DNA from: Mycobacterium pinniadriaticum
GTDB lineage: Bacteria > Actinomycetota > Actinomycetes > Mycobacteriales > Mycobacteriaceae
Reading direction: 5' to 3'
DNA length: 64,000 nucleotides
Assembly: GCF_026242045.1 (NCBI RefSeq)
Contig: NZ_JAPJDO010000010.1
Span: 124,001-188,000, forward strand
Positions within the stretch are counted from its first letter, which is position 1; each line of letters opens with the position of its first letter. The position numbers and the translations under genes are program-made. Below, one piece after another: positions 1-9,750 of the stretch. Under the pieces are notes generated by a model. The model saw nothing but the letters and a program-made list of their open reading frames with translations. It was not told the DNA's origin and searched no databases.

Positions 1-2786
1 CGCGTGACTACAACCCGAACGGTCCCGGAGCGGGCATCGACGGAATCTCGAAGGGCAACGCCGTCTCCGCGGCGACCTCACTCGGCATTGCACCCGACCT
101 CTACGCCGACGCGCTCGTGGGCAAGCCGGAAGCAGTTGGGCAGGTCCGAGACATCCTGATCAAGAACAATCTCCTCCCGGAGATCACCGCGAATCAGGAA
201 CTAGGGCAGCGGTTTACCGACATCCGCGGTGCAACACAGGACCGTCTCACCAACGACGACATCATCAACGCCCTGCTGGGTCAGCGCGACGCAGTCGCCA
301 AGTACAACCGGGCATTCGAAGGGACCGGCATCGAGTCGACCACCGGCAAGTACTCGCTGGCCGAGATCGCCCTGATGCTGTCGCAGACCGGTCGCGCGTC
401 GATCCTGTCAGGCGGAGCGCTGAACCGCAGCCTCGACGCGCTGCCAGGAGCGGCCGCAGGAGCGCTGCAGCAGAACCAGGCCGACCAGGGGCGCTGGCGG
501 CTCACGCCGGCCGGATCGAGCTTCTTCGGCGGCAACTTCCAGGTCGGCTCCGACGGCGCGAACGCCAGCGTCGTCATCCCGGGAGACGCGCTGACTGCGA
601 TGCGCGGAAAGCTCGACCAGTCCGGATTCACCACATCACCCAACGCGGACGGCACCTACACCATCAAGGTCCCGCTCAACTCGCCCTACCTCGAGAAGTA
701 CGAAGCCGGCGGCCCGGTCAGCTCCACGCCGGGGCCGTTCGCCGGCGGCGGGAAACTCGCCGTCGTGCACCCGGACGAATTCGTCGTCTCCAAACGCGGC
801 CGCGCCACGGTACCGGACTCGTTCCTGCACCAACTGAACGTCGGACGGTTCGCCGGCGGCGGCGAAGTGGTCGACCAGAACGGCAACCCGGTAACGCCAG
901 GCTCAGAGCCTGGGCCCGCGGCGGCACCGGTGGCGCCGGTGGCTCCGAACCCGACCGGCGGGGGCGTGCAGGGCATCCTCGGTCACGTCATCTCAGGCAT
1001 CCAAGGGCCGATCGGCAACGCGATCAGCCTCGGATCGAACCTGATCAACATGAACGGCCAACAGGCCACTGCGGCAGCCGAGGGTCAGGACTTCGGCCAG
1101 ACCCTCGCCACCCGTGCCTCCGGAGTGCCCGGACTGATCGGACTGTTCGGCTCGATGGGACTCGCGAACCCGGATGTCCGGAACGCTGCCCTGACGAACT
1201 GGGCGTCGCAGACCCTCGACTGGACCGCCAACTGGGCGGTCAGCAACGCCACACAGGCCGCGTCGATCCTCTATCAGGGCGGTCTCGGCCTGGTCGGGCT
1301 GGACCAGAGCATCCTGTCGACGTCGAACCCCTGGAACCAGGCCATCTCTCGGGCTGGGCAGTTCGCGCTCGGCCAGGACAGCCCCATCAGCACACTGCTC
1401 GGCGTTGGTGGCGGATCCGGATCGACCGCCGGCCTCGTCGACCCCCTGTCGCTCGCATCGCAGTACGGCGTGTCGATCGACCCCAAGACCGGCCAATTGG
1501 TGACCAATCCGATGGCGGCCGACGCGACGCTCAGCCCCGAGTTCCTCCGGAACCTCTACTCACTGAATCCGGCTGCTGCGGCTCCGCGACCTGGAGAGGC
1601 TGCAAGGGATTTCGCTCACCGCGTAATGATGCCGTTCTGGGAGAACCAGGGTTTCAAGGTTGGCGATCATGGCGCCGACAAGTACGGCGAGCACCAAAAC
1701 GGCGCAATCGACATCATGGTGCCCACCCTCGCTGCGGGCTATCGAGTTCTCCAACAGGTGCTTGCAGACCCGAACGCCTACGGCGTGATCTTCAATAACC
1801 AGACCTACGGGTACGGGCATGGATTGACACCACAGGACTACACGGCTGGGCACACAGGCAACCCGACGCAAGACCACCAAGACCATGTCCACGTCTGGTA
1901 CAAACCAAAGTCCCCAGGCATGGCCAGCGGTGGTTCGGTCTCAGGACCTGGGGGCCCGAAGGGCGACAAGATTCCGGCGCTGCTCTCGGACAACGAGCAC
2001 GTGTTCACGTCCGAAGATGTGAACGCGATGGGCGGACAGTCCGCGGTGTATGCGTTCCGAAAGGCGTTGCACCGCGCTTACGGAGGCGCGATCGTGAACA
2101 CCGGCTACGTGCCGCCGGACCCGAACCTGCCCATTCCGGCTCCGCCGCAGCCGAAGCCGAACTTCAGCCCGGGCGCCGGCGCGATGATTAAGCAGCTGCC
2201 GCACGCGATTGTGCCGGCCCAGCCGATCGCCCCGCGGCCGGTCGCGCCGCCGCCGCAGCAGGTTCCGGACCAGGCGCCGCCGCCGGCGCAAACTCCGACG
2301 TATCGGCCGCCGACGATCGCCCCGATCGCGGCGCCGCCGAGCTCGATCGACCACAACCTGCCCGCCCTGTCGAAGGGCATCAGCTCGACGGCCTCCCTGA
2401 TTGGGAACTGGATCTCGACGGCCATGAGCCTGGCCGCGGCTGGGGCGTCCGCCGGAGGAAGCGCGATCGCCGGTCCGGCGCTCGGGTCGGCCAGCTCGTT
2501 CGTTGCCGGGCTGGCGACGCAGGGCGGCAAGATCGTCGACGACGCCGCGAACGTGGTGTCCAGCTTCCTCGTCGGGAACGTGCCCGGATCCAGCGGCGAC
2601 CCCAACGGTCCAGCGTACGGGGACATCATGCGGCCCAGCCAGAACCGGCCGTCGACCGCCGCTTACCGCAGCGGTGGCGGCGACGTCAACAACTTCTTCG
2701 GACACGACGCCCGCGAGGTGATCCAGATGAAGGAAAACAACGACGCCTTGAAGCGGCAAGCCCGATTGGCCTCCGTCGGCGCATGA
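1..2786 (+). CDS. Tail tape measure protein, C-terminal part (5' end outside window)
   Basis: The frame is open from base 3, so the protein begins upstream; about 927 residues are visible. It carries the glycine-rich blocks usual in phage tape measures (GPFAGGGKLAVVHPDEFVV, later ASGGSVSGPGG), long Ala/Gly stretches and a Pro-rich linker near 2100-2340. Around 1560-1910 lies a compact domain with EHQNGAIDIMVP and HQDHVHVW. This resembles the metal-binding His/Asp and HVH motifs of M15/ARB-07466-type peptidase domains, so the tail may locally degrade peptidoglycan during injection. The stop codon overlaps the next ATG. The family call comes from length, composition and position; the peptidase part is inferred from motifs. 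Confidence 0.85.
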   Translation, partial: RDYNPNGPGAGIDGISKGNAVSAATSLGIAPDLYADALVGKPEAVGQVRDILIKNNLLPEITANQELGQRFTDIRGATQDRLTNDDIINALLGQRDAVAKYNRAFEGTGIESTTGKYSLAEIALMLSQTGRASILSGGALNRSLDALPGAAAGALQQNQADQGRWRLTPAGSSFFGGNFQVGSDGANASVVIPGDALTAMRGKLDQSGFTTSPNADGTYTIKVPLNSPYLEKYEAGGPVSSTPGPFAGGGKLAVVHPDEFVVSKRGRATVPDSFLHQLNVGRFAGGGEVVDQNGNPVTPGSEPGPAAAPVAPVAPNPTGGGVQGILGHVISGIQGPIGNAISLGSNLINMNGQQATAAAEGQDFGQTLATRASGVPGLIGLFGSMGLANPDVRNAALTNWASQTLDWTANWAVSNATQAASILYQGGLGLVGLDQSILSTSNPWNQAISRAGQFALGQDSPISTLLGVGGGSGSTAGLVDPLSLASQYGVSIDPKTGQLVTNPMAADATLSPEFLRNLYSLNPAAAAPRPGEAARDFAHRVMMPFWENQGFKVGDHGADKYGEHQNGAIDIMVPTLAAGYRVLQQVLADPNAYGVIFNNQTYGYGHGLTPQDYTAGHTGNPTQDHQDHVHVWYKPKSPGMASGGSVSGPGGPKGDKIPALLSDNEHVFTSEDVNAMGGQSAVYAFRKALHRAYGGAIVNTGYVPPDPNLPIPAPPQPKPNFSPGAGAMIKQLPHAIVPAQPIAPRPVAPPPQQVPDQAPPPAQTPTYRPPTIAPIAAPPSSIDHNLPALSKGISSTASLIGNWISTAMSLAAAGASAGGSAIAGPALGSASSFVAGLATQGGKIVDDAANVVSSFLVGNVPGSSGDPNGPAYGDIMRPSQNRPSTAAYRSGGGDVNNFFGHDAREVIQMKENNDALKRQARLASVGA

Positions 2787-3787
2787 GCCTGTACGAGCTG
2801 AACCGCCGGCACCATCTGATGCGGTCGGCTGACTCGATCAAGATCGTCGGCTACAACGGTGACGAGTGCATCGTGGCTGGCCCGGGGATGCGCGAGAGTT
2901 GGGGCCCGATCCTCGCCCGCCACTCCACCGGGTTGTTCGCGGCACCGTTTAAGACGAACTGGGCGAAATCTGCTCTCGGAATGAAGTTTTCGTCATGGTC
3001 ACCGCAACGCCGTGACATCGCCGCGACCTTCCACGTGATGAACCCGGTCACCGGGGATGCGCTGCTCGACCGGGACGCTGATCTGTGGCACCTCATCTGG
3101 TCGCGGTGGCGGGCGATGTTCCACCCTGACTACGAGTCCACCGCGGTGTACACCAGCGTCGATGGTGAACGGCATCTCGGGATCCGCGAGATCCAGGAGC
3201 CGAAGCCGTTCGTCGGGGCCGACTTCGAGGGCGGTGACCCGCACCTGCTCGCCTACGGCTCGATCGGGATGCTCCTCGGTTGTGAAAACCCCTACTACGT
3301 GGGATCCACCGAAAAGTATGAGTGGGAGACCGACCAGAACGGCGACTTCTGGTTCCCGATGCCGTACTACAACCCGGGAAGCGTGATGATCTACCCGAGG
3401 GCATACCTCACCGACCGTGCCCAGTGGACGATGCCCGACTACAGCTTCGGCTGGGAGGAATACGGCACCGGCATCGAGGATCTCGGCAAAACCGTGCAAC
3501 TGCCGCTCCTACGGGTGGGCGAGAACATCGACGTCAACTGGGATCCCACCGAGGAAACCATCATCGCCGAGAACGAAGCCCCCGTGTATGAGCGGATGGC
3601 CGGCAAGGACCTCGAGTATCCGATCCAGCCCGGCATGGGAGACCCGGAAGCGGGATGCGTCATCAGGGTCGAGAACGTGACCAATCCTGACGGCGCCCGC
3701 TGCGAGCTCTACCTGCCGCGCCTGCACGCCGAACCGTTCGGAACGCCCAGAGTGGTCGGCACCGGTGTGGAGGTCGGCGCAGCGTAA
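2783..3787 (+). CDS. Minor tail protein, distal-tail (Dit-like) position
   Basis: A 334-residue protein starting with an ATG inside the tape-measure stop (ATGA overlap). It lies directly after the tape measure, where siphoviruses encode the distal tail protein linking tube to baseplate. The sequence is soluble, aromatic-rich and without membrane segments (for example WHLIWSRWRAMFHPDY), as in mycobacteriophage first minor tail proteins. It ends by sharing one base with the next ATG, so translation is coupled. The exact structural role is inferred from position. Confidence 0.75.
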   Translation: MSLYELNRRHHLMRSADSIKIVGYNGDECIVAGPGMRESWGPILARHSTGLFAAPFKTNWAKSALGMKFSSWSPQRRDIAATFHVMNPVTGDALLDRDADLWHLIWSRWRAMFHPDYESTAVYTSVDGERHLGIREIQEPKPFVGADFEGGDPHLLAYGSIGMLLGCENPYYVGSTEKYEWETDQNGDFWFPMPYYNPGSVMIYPRAYLTDRAQWTMPDYSFGWEEYGTGIEDLGKTVQLPLLRVGENIDVNWDPTEETIIAENEAPVYERMAGKDLEYPIQPGMGDPEAGCVIRVENVTNPDGARCELYLPRLHAEPFGTPRVVGTGVEVGAA

Positions 3788-5502
3788 TGAGCGTCCTCGC
3801 GGACACCCTGGAACGGACCCGCGAGGTAACCACCGAGATTCGTCGCCGCCGCAAGGCGATCAAGCAGGCGAAACCGAAAGTCTTCCTGTACAAGAACAAC
3901 CCGGACGGAAGCCCCGGCGCGGTGTACCGCGGGCGCATCAACTTCCGGGAGTTCACCAAACACCAGTTCCCCGACGTCAAGAACGTGTCGTCGGCAGGCA
4001 TGTTCGAGATCCGCACGACCCACTACCTCGCGAAGTGGATCATGACGGTGCCGAACAACCCCGACGAATGCAAGAACATCCTCATCCGGGTCGACATGTA
4101 CGGCGGACGCTGGCGCTGGACCGGACTGGGCCACGACTGGAAGGTGTCCACCCGCGACGGCGTCGACTACCTCGTTGTCACCTTCAACGACGACATGCAG
4201 TTCGTCCAGTTCATGCTGTGCCCCCCGAACCCTCTCCTGCCAATCCCAATTTTCCAGTGGCCCAGGGACTTCTGGCTGGGCCCGGTGCCCTCGGTGTGGG
4301 GCATCGCTGTGATGATGCTGCTCAACCTGGCGCGCCTTCAGGGCCTGATCACGTTGCCGAACGATCCGGGCGACATCGAGCAGTGGGAGGACCTTCCGGC
4401 GCTCCCGCACTGGCAGGTCCACGTGAAGGTCCCGAACTTCTTCGAAGACTCGTCGCTGTGGACGTTCCTCGGATCCCGGATGAACACCATCGACTCGGTG
4501 ATCGCCGACGCCCTGGAGGCCGGACAGCTGTGCCTGACCTACCGGCGCTACTTCACCGACGAGGGCGAACACGTCACCGGACTGATCGACAACAACATCG
4601 CCAACGGAGCGTTGGTGTTCGAGGTAGTCGACCGGTCCGGGTTCGGGAGAGACTCGGGAACCTACTTCGGCGGCAACGCGCTGACGGGGCTTGAGCGTTC
4701 GGTCATTCAGTGGGTACTCGGCTTTGTCGAGGACACCACGTCGTTGGTCAACGACGACGAGGGCTTGTACGCCGACGAATACTGGCAGTCGGACTTCCTT
4801 GGTCAGATCGCCGGATCGCCGCCGTACATTCTGCGGGACTCCCACATGAATGACCTCCAGTCCGAGCTGTCCTACGCAGAAGCGACGGCAACGAGAGTGA
4901 TCGTCGGTGGTGACAACCCGACCGCGGACGCGATCGCGAACCTGATCATCTCGGCCACAGGGAACCTGATCGGCTACTTCCTGCTCGGCGGATTTGACTC
5001 TCTCGGCGACATCGCCAGCGACATCATCATGCCGTTCCTCGTCGGCACCATCCTGGCGTGGGATGAGTGGGAAAACCAAAGCAGGAAAACGAATCTGGGC
5101 TGGATTCATCTGTTCGAGGTCTATGTGGCCGGCGCAGAGATGAACGCCTGGAGCTTGGCTGCCCTCGAGGTGTGGCGCGGCGGGTTCAAGCACACCGATG
5201 CTGAGAACGCGAACACCTGTGTCATCGGTAACGACACCTGGTTCATCCCGGGGTTGCACGGCCGCACCGGCGACCGGATGGGTCACACCAACGGCGCGTA
5301 TCGGCGGGCGACAGGTGATCGAATCATCTTCATCAGCCAGTTCGAGGAGATGACCCTGCAGGGCGGCGGCGACGGCGAGTTCGACTTCCTGATGAAGATC
5401 GGCCAGAACAAGGCAGCGCTGTCCTCGGGAGAGCACTCGGCGCTGATGTTCAAGAACGCGTTCAACAGGATCGCCGACATCGGTGTGCACCTTGTCCAGT
5501 GA
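3787..5502 (+). CDS. Minor tail protein, ReqiPepy6 Gp37-like
   Basis: A 571-residue protein starting one base into the previous stop codon. Its length, its place after the Dit-like gene and features such as an N-terminal TREVTTEIRRRRKAI helix, a PRDFWLGPVPSVW block and a long hydrophobic segment near residues 390-420 fit the Gp37-like family of actinophage baseplate proteins. These occupy the tail-associated hub or lysin position. No protease motif was recognised. It most likely forms the baseplate hub through which the tape measure and DNA pass. Confidence 0.75.
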   Translation: MSVLADTLERTREVTTEIRRRRKAIKQAKPKVFLYKNNPDGSPGAVYRGRINFREFTKHQFPDVKNVSSAGMFEIRTTHYLAKWIMTVPNNPDECKNILIRVDMYGGRWRWTGLGHDWKVSTRDGVDYLVVTFNDDMQFVQFMLCPPNPLLPIPIFQWPRDFWLGPVPSVWGIAVMMLLNLARLQGLITLPNDPGDIEQWEDLPALPHWQVHVKVPNFFEDSSLWTFLGSRMNTIDSVIADALEAGQLCLTYRRYFTDEGEHVTGLIDNNIANGALVFEVVDRSGFGRDSGTYFGGNALTGLERSVIQWVLGFVEDTTSLVNDDEGLYADEYWQSDFLGQIAGSPPYILRDSHMNDLQSELSYAEATATRVIVGGDNPTADAIANLIISATGNLIGYFLLGGFDSLGDIASDIIMPFLVGTILAWDEWENQSRKTNLGWIHLFEVYVAGAEMNAWSLAALEVWRGGFKHTDAENANTCVIGNDTWFIPGLHGRTGDRMGHTNGAYRRATGDRIIFISQFEEMTLQGGGDGEFDFLMKIGQNKAALSSGEHSALMFKNAFNRIADIGVHLVQ

Positions 5503-5526
5503 TCTTGGCGCAGAGGAGGAATCAGA

Positions 5527-6477
5527 TTGCCTGGTAAATTTGCGCCGCTGATCCTGTCTCGCGGAGAGCAGTACGATCCGGCGCCGTTGACGCCCCGGTC
5601 CTACGGGTATTCGCAGTGGCCTACCCCTTCGATCGTGGAGACAACGTTCTACGCATCGGACGGCGGTGTCATCGCCACCATTGAGGGTGATGTCGCCGCC
5701 GACGCGATCCGGTTCGATGTAGATCCCGAAGAGGTCGACATCGTGCCCGCCGGCGCCCAGTACGAAACATTCCTCGAGGACAACCAGGGCAAGAAGCGTC
5801 AGCTGCGCTACGGGCAGGTGATCCGCAAGCAGGCAAACTTCTTCAACGACCCGCTGCGTGTGACCGGGAACCGGGTCTTGCAGTTCAAGGACAACTTCTC
5901 CAACCGAGTTGGCCTGGTTGGATCGAAATGGTTTGTCCTCTACGGCAAGCCGGTGATTCACGACAACAGCGGTGCCAGCAACCCGAATGGTGTCGGACCG
6001 AACCACTCGCTGTTCTACAAGGCGGCGATGCGGTTCTATGCCCCGCTCAACAGCGACACCGTTACGTTGTCGTTCAACCTGCTCAACCCCGGCCCGGGAA
6101 CGCTCGGTATCGCGGTGAGCTCCGATGCGACAATGAGCAGCTATCGGTCGATCTCGTTCGTTTCCGACACCGTTGTTCCGGCGAACAACAAGGTGTACGC
6201 GGCCAGTGGCAAGGGGATCTTCACCCGCACCAATCAGGTACCATCCGTCGCGCACACGATCGTCGACAACACGAACTACAAGCTGCGCTACGACGACGAC
6301 ACCAAACGCCTTGCGCTGCTCGAATCCGACATGGTCACCGAGATCATCGGCTGGACCGATGAGGACGGCATCGTCGCAGTCGGGCCCGGGCACCGGTATT
6401 TCGACATCACCTGGGAAGCGTCGGCGACCTCGACCGGCCCCCAAGTCACGACCATCTCGGCACAGGACGGTGTCTGA
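5527..6477 (+). CDS. Minor tail protein with beta-sandwich C-terminus
   Basis: A 316-residue protein. The start is a TTG preceded by an excellent AGAGGAGG ribosome-binding site about 7 bases upstream; no ATG is available nearby. Residues 1-110 (TTFYASDGGVIATIEGDVAADAIRF and on) look like the LtfC/Gp6-type beta-sandwich seen in tail proteins. Residues 120-310 (beginning LQFKDNFSNRVG) are a lectin-like beta-sandwich related in pattern to the C-terminal half of the protein at 6956-7975. A receptor-binding or baseplate-decorating role is inferred. Confidence 0.65.
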   Translation: MPGKFAPLILSRGEQYDPAPLTPRSYGYSQWPTPSIVETTFYASDGGVIATIEGDVAADAIRFDVDPEEVDIVPAGAQYETFLEDNQGKKRQLRYGQVIRKQANFFNDPLRVTGNRVLQFKDNFSNRVGLVGSKWFVLYGKPVIHDNSGASNPNGVGPNHSLFYKAAMRFYAPLNSDTVTLSFNLLNPGPGTLGIAVSSDATMSSYRSISFVSDTVVPANNKVYAASGKGIFTRTNQVPSVAHTIVDNTNYKLRYDDDTKRLALLESDMVTEIIGWTDEDGIVAVGPGHRYFDITWEASATSTGPQVTTISAQDGV

Positions 6478-6478
6478 C

Positions 6479-6955
6479 ATGCCCGACATGGACCGCGCGG
6501 ACCAGATCCTCGCAATTGGGCGAACCCTCTCACGCATCCCGATGGACCCCGAAGGTCGACGGTATTACCAGACACCGGCACCGATCATCGGCATGTGGGC
6601 CACCGAGCTCCACGACAAGTACGGAATGCGGGTACACCCGGAGCTGGCCAAAGAAGAGTTGGTGCGCGTCGAGTCGCCGGCCGGCAACCACGGCCCGGTC
6701 CGCTCAGTCACCCGCAACACGCCGGCGCCGATGACCGGCGGCCCCAGCGTGAAGCACATGCAGGACGCGCGCACCGCGCTACTTGCCTGGCTTCAGGAGA
6801 AAGACCCCGACCTGCATCGGCGCGTCGTCGCGGCCGAGAACGACCCGATGAAGTCGAACCTGCTGCTCGCCGAGATCCATCGGGAGCACCCCGATGTGAT
6901 CGCCAAGGGCGAAGAGTTGGTCGCCACGTACGTCGCCGAAAGCAGCGGACCGTAG
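6479..6955 (+). CDS. Small phage protein of the tail cluster, unknown
   Basis: A 158-residue soluble, charged, helical protein. I placed the start at the ATG one base after the previous stop; the open frame continues upstream but would overlap the minor tail gene extensively. It contains no motif I recognise. A similarly sized helical protein commonly sits between minor tail genes in mycobacteriophages. The stop abuts the next ATG with no gap, so it is part of the same late transcript. It may be a tail-assembly or structural accessory factor. Confidence 0.6.
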   Translation: MPDMDRADQILAIGRTLSRIPMDPEGRRYYQTPAPIIGMWATELHDKYGMRVHPELAKEELVRVESPAGNHGPVRSVTRNTPAPMTGGPSVKHMQDARTALLAWLQEKDPDLHRRVVAAENDPMKSNLLLAEIHREHPDVIAKGEELVATYVAESSGP

Positions 6956-7975
6956 ATGGGTGTACCGGAAGGTGCACTCTCACCGGCCGACTCACTTCTA
7001 TTCCCCGTCACGAACACAGGTCTCGTCGCCCATACGACGCTGGACCAGGCAACCGTGGAAGCCCTCCTCAAACAGCGGTGGGTCCTGGACAATCCCTCGA
7101 TCCAAAACCCCGTAGAGGCTCTCTACGACGGATTTCGGCGCGGCTTCTCCTTCGCGCAGAACGTCTTCGAACAACTACTGCAGAACGCATCTGATGATGT
7201 GACGCAGGTGTTCGACAACGCCGCCGACGCCCTGACCGCGACACGGGACTTCTTCTCCGGAAAGTGGACCTCTGTCGACTCGGCGGCCGAGACAGCGGCA
7301 TACGCCGCGGCGCAGCAGCGGGTCGAGGGCCGGTTGATCGTCGACAGGTTCGACGAGGCGGCCGGCGCGCCGAGCTCGAGCTGGGACATCCGGCACATCG
7401 GCGGGGGAGGGTCGGCCCGCTACGACGGGGCCGGGCACCTCGTGTGGTCGGCGTCCGGGGGTGTCGCGGCATCGGATCGGATGCGGTGGGCCGACGCCGA
7501 CACCACTACGGACTATCAGGTGATTTCGACGGTCATGTCTCTGCGGCCGGCCAGCCCGTTCGCCGGCGGCAACTCGTACGTCTACCTCTGTGGGCGGGTC
7601 AACACCGGGTTCGACACGTTCTGCACCGGCCGGATCAGCTTCGGCGGCGCGGTGCTGTTGGGCTTCATCTCCGACACCGCCACCATCCTGGCCAGCAACC
7701 CGGTCACCGTGGGCAACGGCGACACCTGGGACTTCTACCCCGGCGACCCGATCGCACCGGACCCCTACAAGTTCGTGCTGGTGCGCAACGGCGTGCCGGT
7801 CATCACGATCGACGACAGCAACTGGGACGGCGCCCCGACGCCGTTGAGCACAGTCACCCAGTACGGGGCAGGTATGCGGTCGGTGGGGCTGATCATGCAC
7901 GCCGCCGACCGCGCCCTCAACACCGCGCAGACGTCACCCGGTGCTCTGGTGGTGTTCTCCGCTGACGACCAGTAA
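6956..7975 (+). CDS. Minor tail protein with lectin-like C-terminal domain
   Basis: A 339-residue protein whose ATG directly follows the previous stop. Residues 1-115 are helical (STDG-like N-terminus, then FRRGFSFAQNVFEQLLQNASDDV), suggesting trimerisation or attachment to the baseplate. Residues 120-335, starting with VDRFDEAAGAPSSSWDI, form a beta-rich domain patterned like the one in the protein at 5527-6477. This is compatible with a carbohydrate-binding tail tip. No catalytic motif is visible. The function is inferred from domain pattern and location. Confidence 0.65.
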   Translation: MGVPEGALSPADSLLFPVTNTGLVAHTTLDQATVEALLKQRWVLDNPSIQNPVEALYDGFRRGFSFAQNVFEQLLQNASDDVTQVFDNAADALTATRDFFSGKWTSVDSAAETAAYAAAQQRVEGRLIVDRFDEAAGAPSSSWDIRHIGGGGSARYDGAGHLVWSASGGVAASDRMRWADADTTTDYQVISTVMSLRPASPFAGGNSYVYLCGRVNTGFDTFCTGRISFGGAVLLGFISDTATILASNPVTVGNGDTWDFYPGDPIAPDPYKFVLVRNGVPVITIDDSNWDGAPTPLSTVTQYGAGMRSVGLIMHAADRALNTAQTSPGALVVFSADDQ

Positions 7976-7984
7976 GGGGATGCA

Positions 7985-8272
7985 ATGGATTTGACGATCA
8001 CCGCCCTCGTTTCACTCATCGAGGACAAGAGCGACTTGGACGCGGTCGCTGAGCGGATGGCAGGCTTCAACGTCGGCTGGTACGGCGGGCTCACGTTTGA
8101 GCGCGGCGCGTCGGGCCCGATCTGGCGGCTCAACATCTACCGCGATGGATACCCCGAGGTGCACGCCGAGATCGGCAGCGTCCTCGTGACTGATGCGTCG
8201 TTCGTGACGCTGTATCAGTCTGTGGACCAGTACAACTCGGCGCATCCTGACAATCCGATCACCGGTAGCTGA
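7985..8272 (+). CDS. Small phage tail-cluster protein, unknown
   Basis: A 95-residue protein with an AAGGGGA ribosome-binding site before the ATG. The N-terminal half is helical and acidic, and the C-terminal half has alternating aromatic and polar residues. I do not recognise the family. Its position between minor tail genes in the coupled late operon implies a virion or assembly role. Confidence 0.55.
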   Translation: MDLTITALVSLIEDKSDLDAVAERMAGFNVGWYGGLTFERGASGPIWRLNIYRDGYPEVHAEIGSVLVTDASFVTLYQSVDQYNSAHPDNPITGS

Positions 8273-8282
8273 GGAGGGGATC

Positions 8283-8576
8283 GTGGGTCAGCAGTTCATC
8301 GCCACCACTCGGATAGGTCCGACGGAGATCGAGCATCACACCGTGAACTGGGCCGAGGAGTGCGACCTGACGGACGACAAGATCGTGGCCGCGGAGTTCG
8401 ACTTCGACAACCCGCAGCTGAAGATCCAGTGGGAGAACTACACCGACACCGACACCACGCTGTGCATCAACGCCAACGGTGTCGCACCCGGCAAGTACTT
8501 CGCCGGCCACACCGTGTACCTCGAGTCCGGGCGCAAGTTGCGCCGCACCATCCTGGTCCGCGTCGTACAACGATAG
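8283..8576 (+). CDS. Small phage tail-cluster protein, unknown
   Basis: A 97-residue protein starting at a GTG preceded by GAGGAGGGG. It is acidic and beta-rich (EFDFDNPQLKIQWENYTDTD) and ends in an arginine-rich strand. There is no recognised domain. It belongs to the run of small genes between the baseplate proteins and the tail fibre, and may be a small structural subunit. Confidence 0.55.
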   Translation: MGQQFIATTRIGPTEIEHHTVNWAEECDLTDDKIVAAEFDFDNPQLKIQWENYTDTDTTLCINANGVAPGKYFAGHTVYLESGRKLRRTILVRVVQR

Positions 8577-8586
8577 GAGACCCATC

Positions 8587-8985
8587 ATGTCCGGGTTCAC
8601 AACGTATTTCGCGCAGAAGATCATCGGCTTCGCTCTCAGTGGCCAGGCGTGGACACCGCCCTCGACCTACTACCTGGTGTTGCACGTCGGGGAGCCGACC
8701 GATCTGGGCACGTCGAACCCGTCGGTGCTGACCACACGGGCTGCGGTGACCTTCTCGGATCCCGACGCGACCGGGATGGTGACCATCGAATCGGATGTCT
8801 CCTGGCTCGAGACCGCCCCGGAGACCATCACCCACGTCTCGGGTTGGGATGCCTCGACAGGCGGGCACTGCTGCTTCACCAAGAAGCTGGTGCAGGCGAA
8901 GTCCTACTACGCCGGTGACACCATCACCGTGCCGAAGTTCAGCCTCCAGATCCCGGCGGGTGTGGAACTGGAGGACGCCGCCTAA
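8587..8985 (+). CDS. Phage tail fibre-associated small protein
   Basis: A 132-residue protein. The start is the ATG after TAGGAGACCC; the frame is open upstream but that part overlaps the previous gene. The sequence (YYLVLHVGEPTDLGT, then VSGWDASTGGHCCFTKKL and IPAGVELEDAA) resembles the small single-domain tail-fibre proteins common in actinophage tail-tip clusters that contain the pattern GLH.G.PG..G. The last base of its stop codon is the first base of the next ATG. Confidence 0.6.
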   Translation: MSGFTTYFAQKIIGFALSGQAWTPPSTYYLVLHVGEPTDLGTSNPSVLTTRAAVTFSDPDATGMVTIESDVSWLETAPETITHVSGWDASTGGHCCFTKKLVQAKSYYAGDTITVPKFSLQIPAGVELEDAA

Positions 8986-9740
8986 TGGCCGTCTTCTCGG
9001 CAGGGGTCGGCGGCGGCGACCTCGCCGACTGGGCGATCAACGGCTTTTCCCTGGACAACGCGGTCGGATGGAATCATCCCCTGTCGGGCTCCGATATCGC
9101 GGTGCTTGGCGCCCTGTCGTACGCGGTGAACACCACCACCCTCGCGTCGCTCACTCGCGCGATGAAGTGCGACGGCGTCACCATGGACTCGTTGGGCGTG
9201 GTGGCCTGGAACGACCTGTCCGGTGGCGGCTGGACCGAGGTGTTCGGCCTAGTCGGCGTGCCGGAGGGGACTCCGCGGATCACCGCGTCGGTGGAGGGCG
9301 CCGGTACCAGTCAGCGGGTGATCCGCGGATCGTCGGTGGCCTACACCGGTGTCGAGGGCATCGGGGACGTCACCACCGCATTCGATACCGGGACAGCCCT
9401 GGCGGTGGCCGGCGACGCATCCGCTGCCTCGATGATCGCGGCGTTCTTCGGCACCCGCTCAGGACTGTCGAACGCGAACGAGACGCAGCGCTACCTGCAA
9501 AACACGTCGACGTCGCTGCTGATTTCCGAGGCGAGGGGCACCGGCTCGTCGTTCGACTTCACCGCCAGTCGCGCCTTGTCCGGCCCGTGGTCGGCGATCA
9601 CGGTCGTGCTGAACCCCTCCAGCAGCGTGGCCTCTGTTCAGCCGATTGTCGTGGCGCCGCGCATCACCGCAGAGCTCGGTCGGGTGCCGCGGCCGACCGG
9701 CCCGCGCCGGGTCATCTTCGACGTCGAGCCCGAGGACTAG
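8985..9740 (+). CDS. Tail protein with beta-sandwich domain
   Basis: A 251-residue protein coupled to the previous gene through TAATG. A beta-rich region at residues 40-210 has the order KCDGVTM, VFGLVGVPEG, SSVAYTGVEG, SVATA-like strands. The same order reappears in the last 200 residues of the next protein (TCGGVAM, YKLTGVSAG, SVSVVNG). This suggests a duplicated adhesin-like module shared between neighbouring tail proteins. No catalytic residues were recognised. Confidence 0.6.
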   Translation: MAVFSAGVGGGDLADWAINGFSLDNAVGWNHPLSGSDIAVLGALSYAVNTTTLASLTRAMKCDGVTMDSLGVVAWNDLSGGGWTEVFGLVGVPEGTPRITASVEGAGTSQRVIRGSSVAYTGVEGIGDVTTAFDTGTALAVAGDASAASMIAAFFGTRSGLSNANETQRYLQNTSTSLLISEARGTGSSFDFTASRALSGPWSAITVVLNPSSSVASVQPIVVAPRITAELGRVPRPTGPRRVIFDVEPED

Positions 9741-9750
9741 GAGCTTAACT

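Noticed and set aside
3709..6537. A very long minus-strand open frame opposite the minor tail genes
   Set aside because: It is the mirror of three well-supported tail genes, is rich in Arg/His/Asp typical of antisense frames in GC-rich DNA and has no ribosome-binding site or family resemblance.
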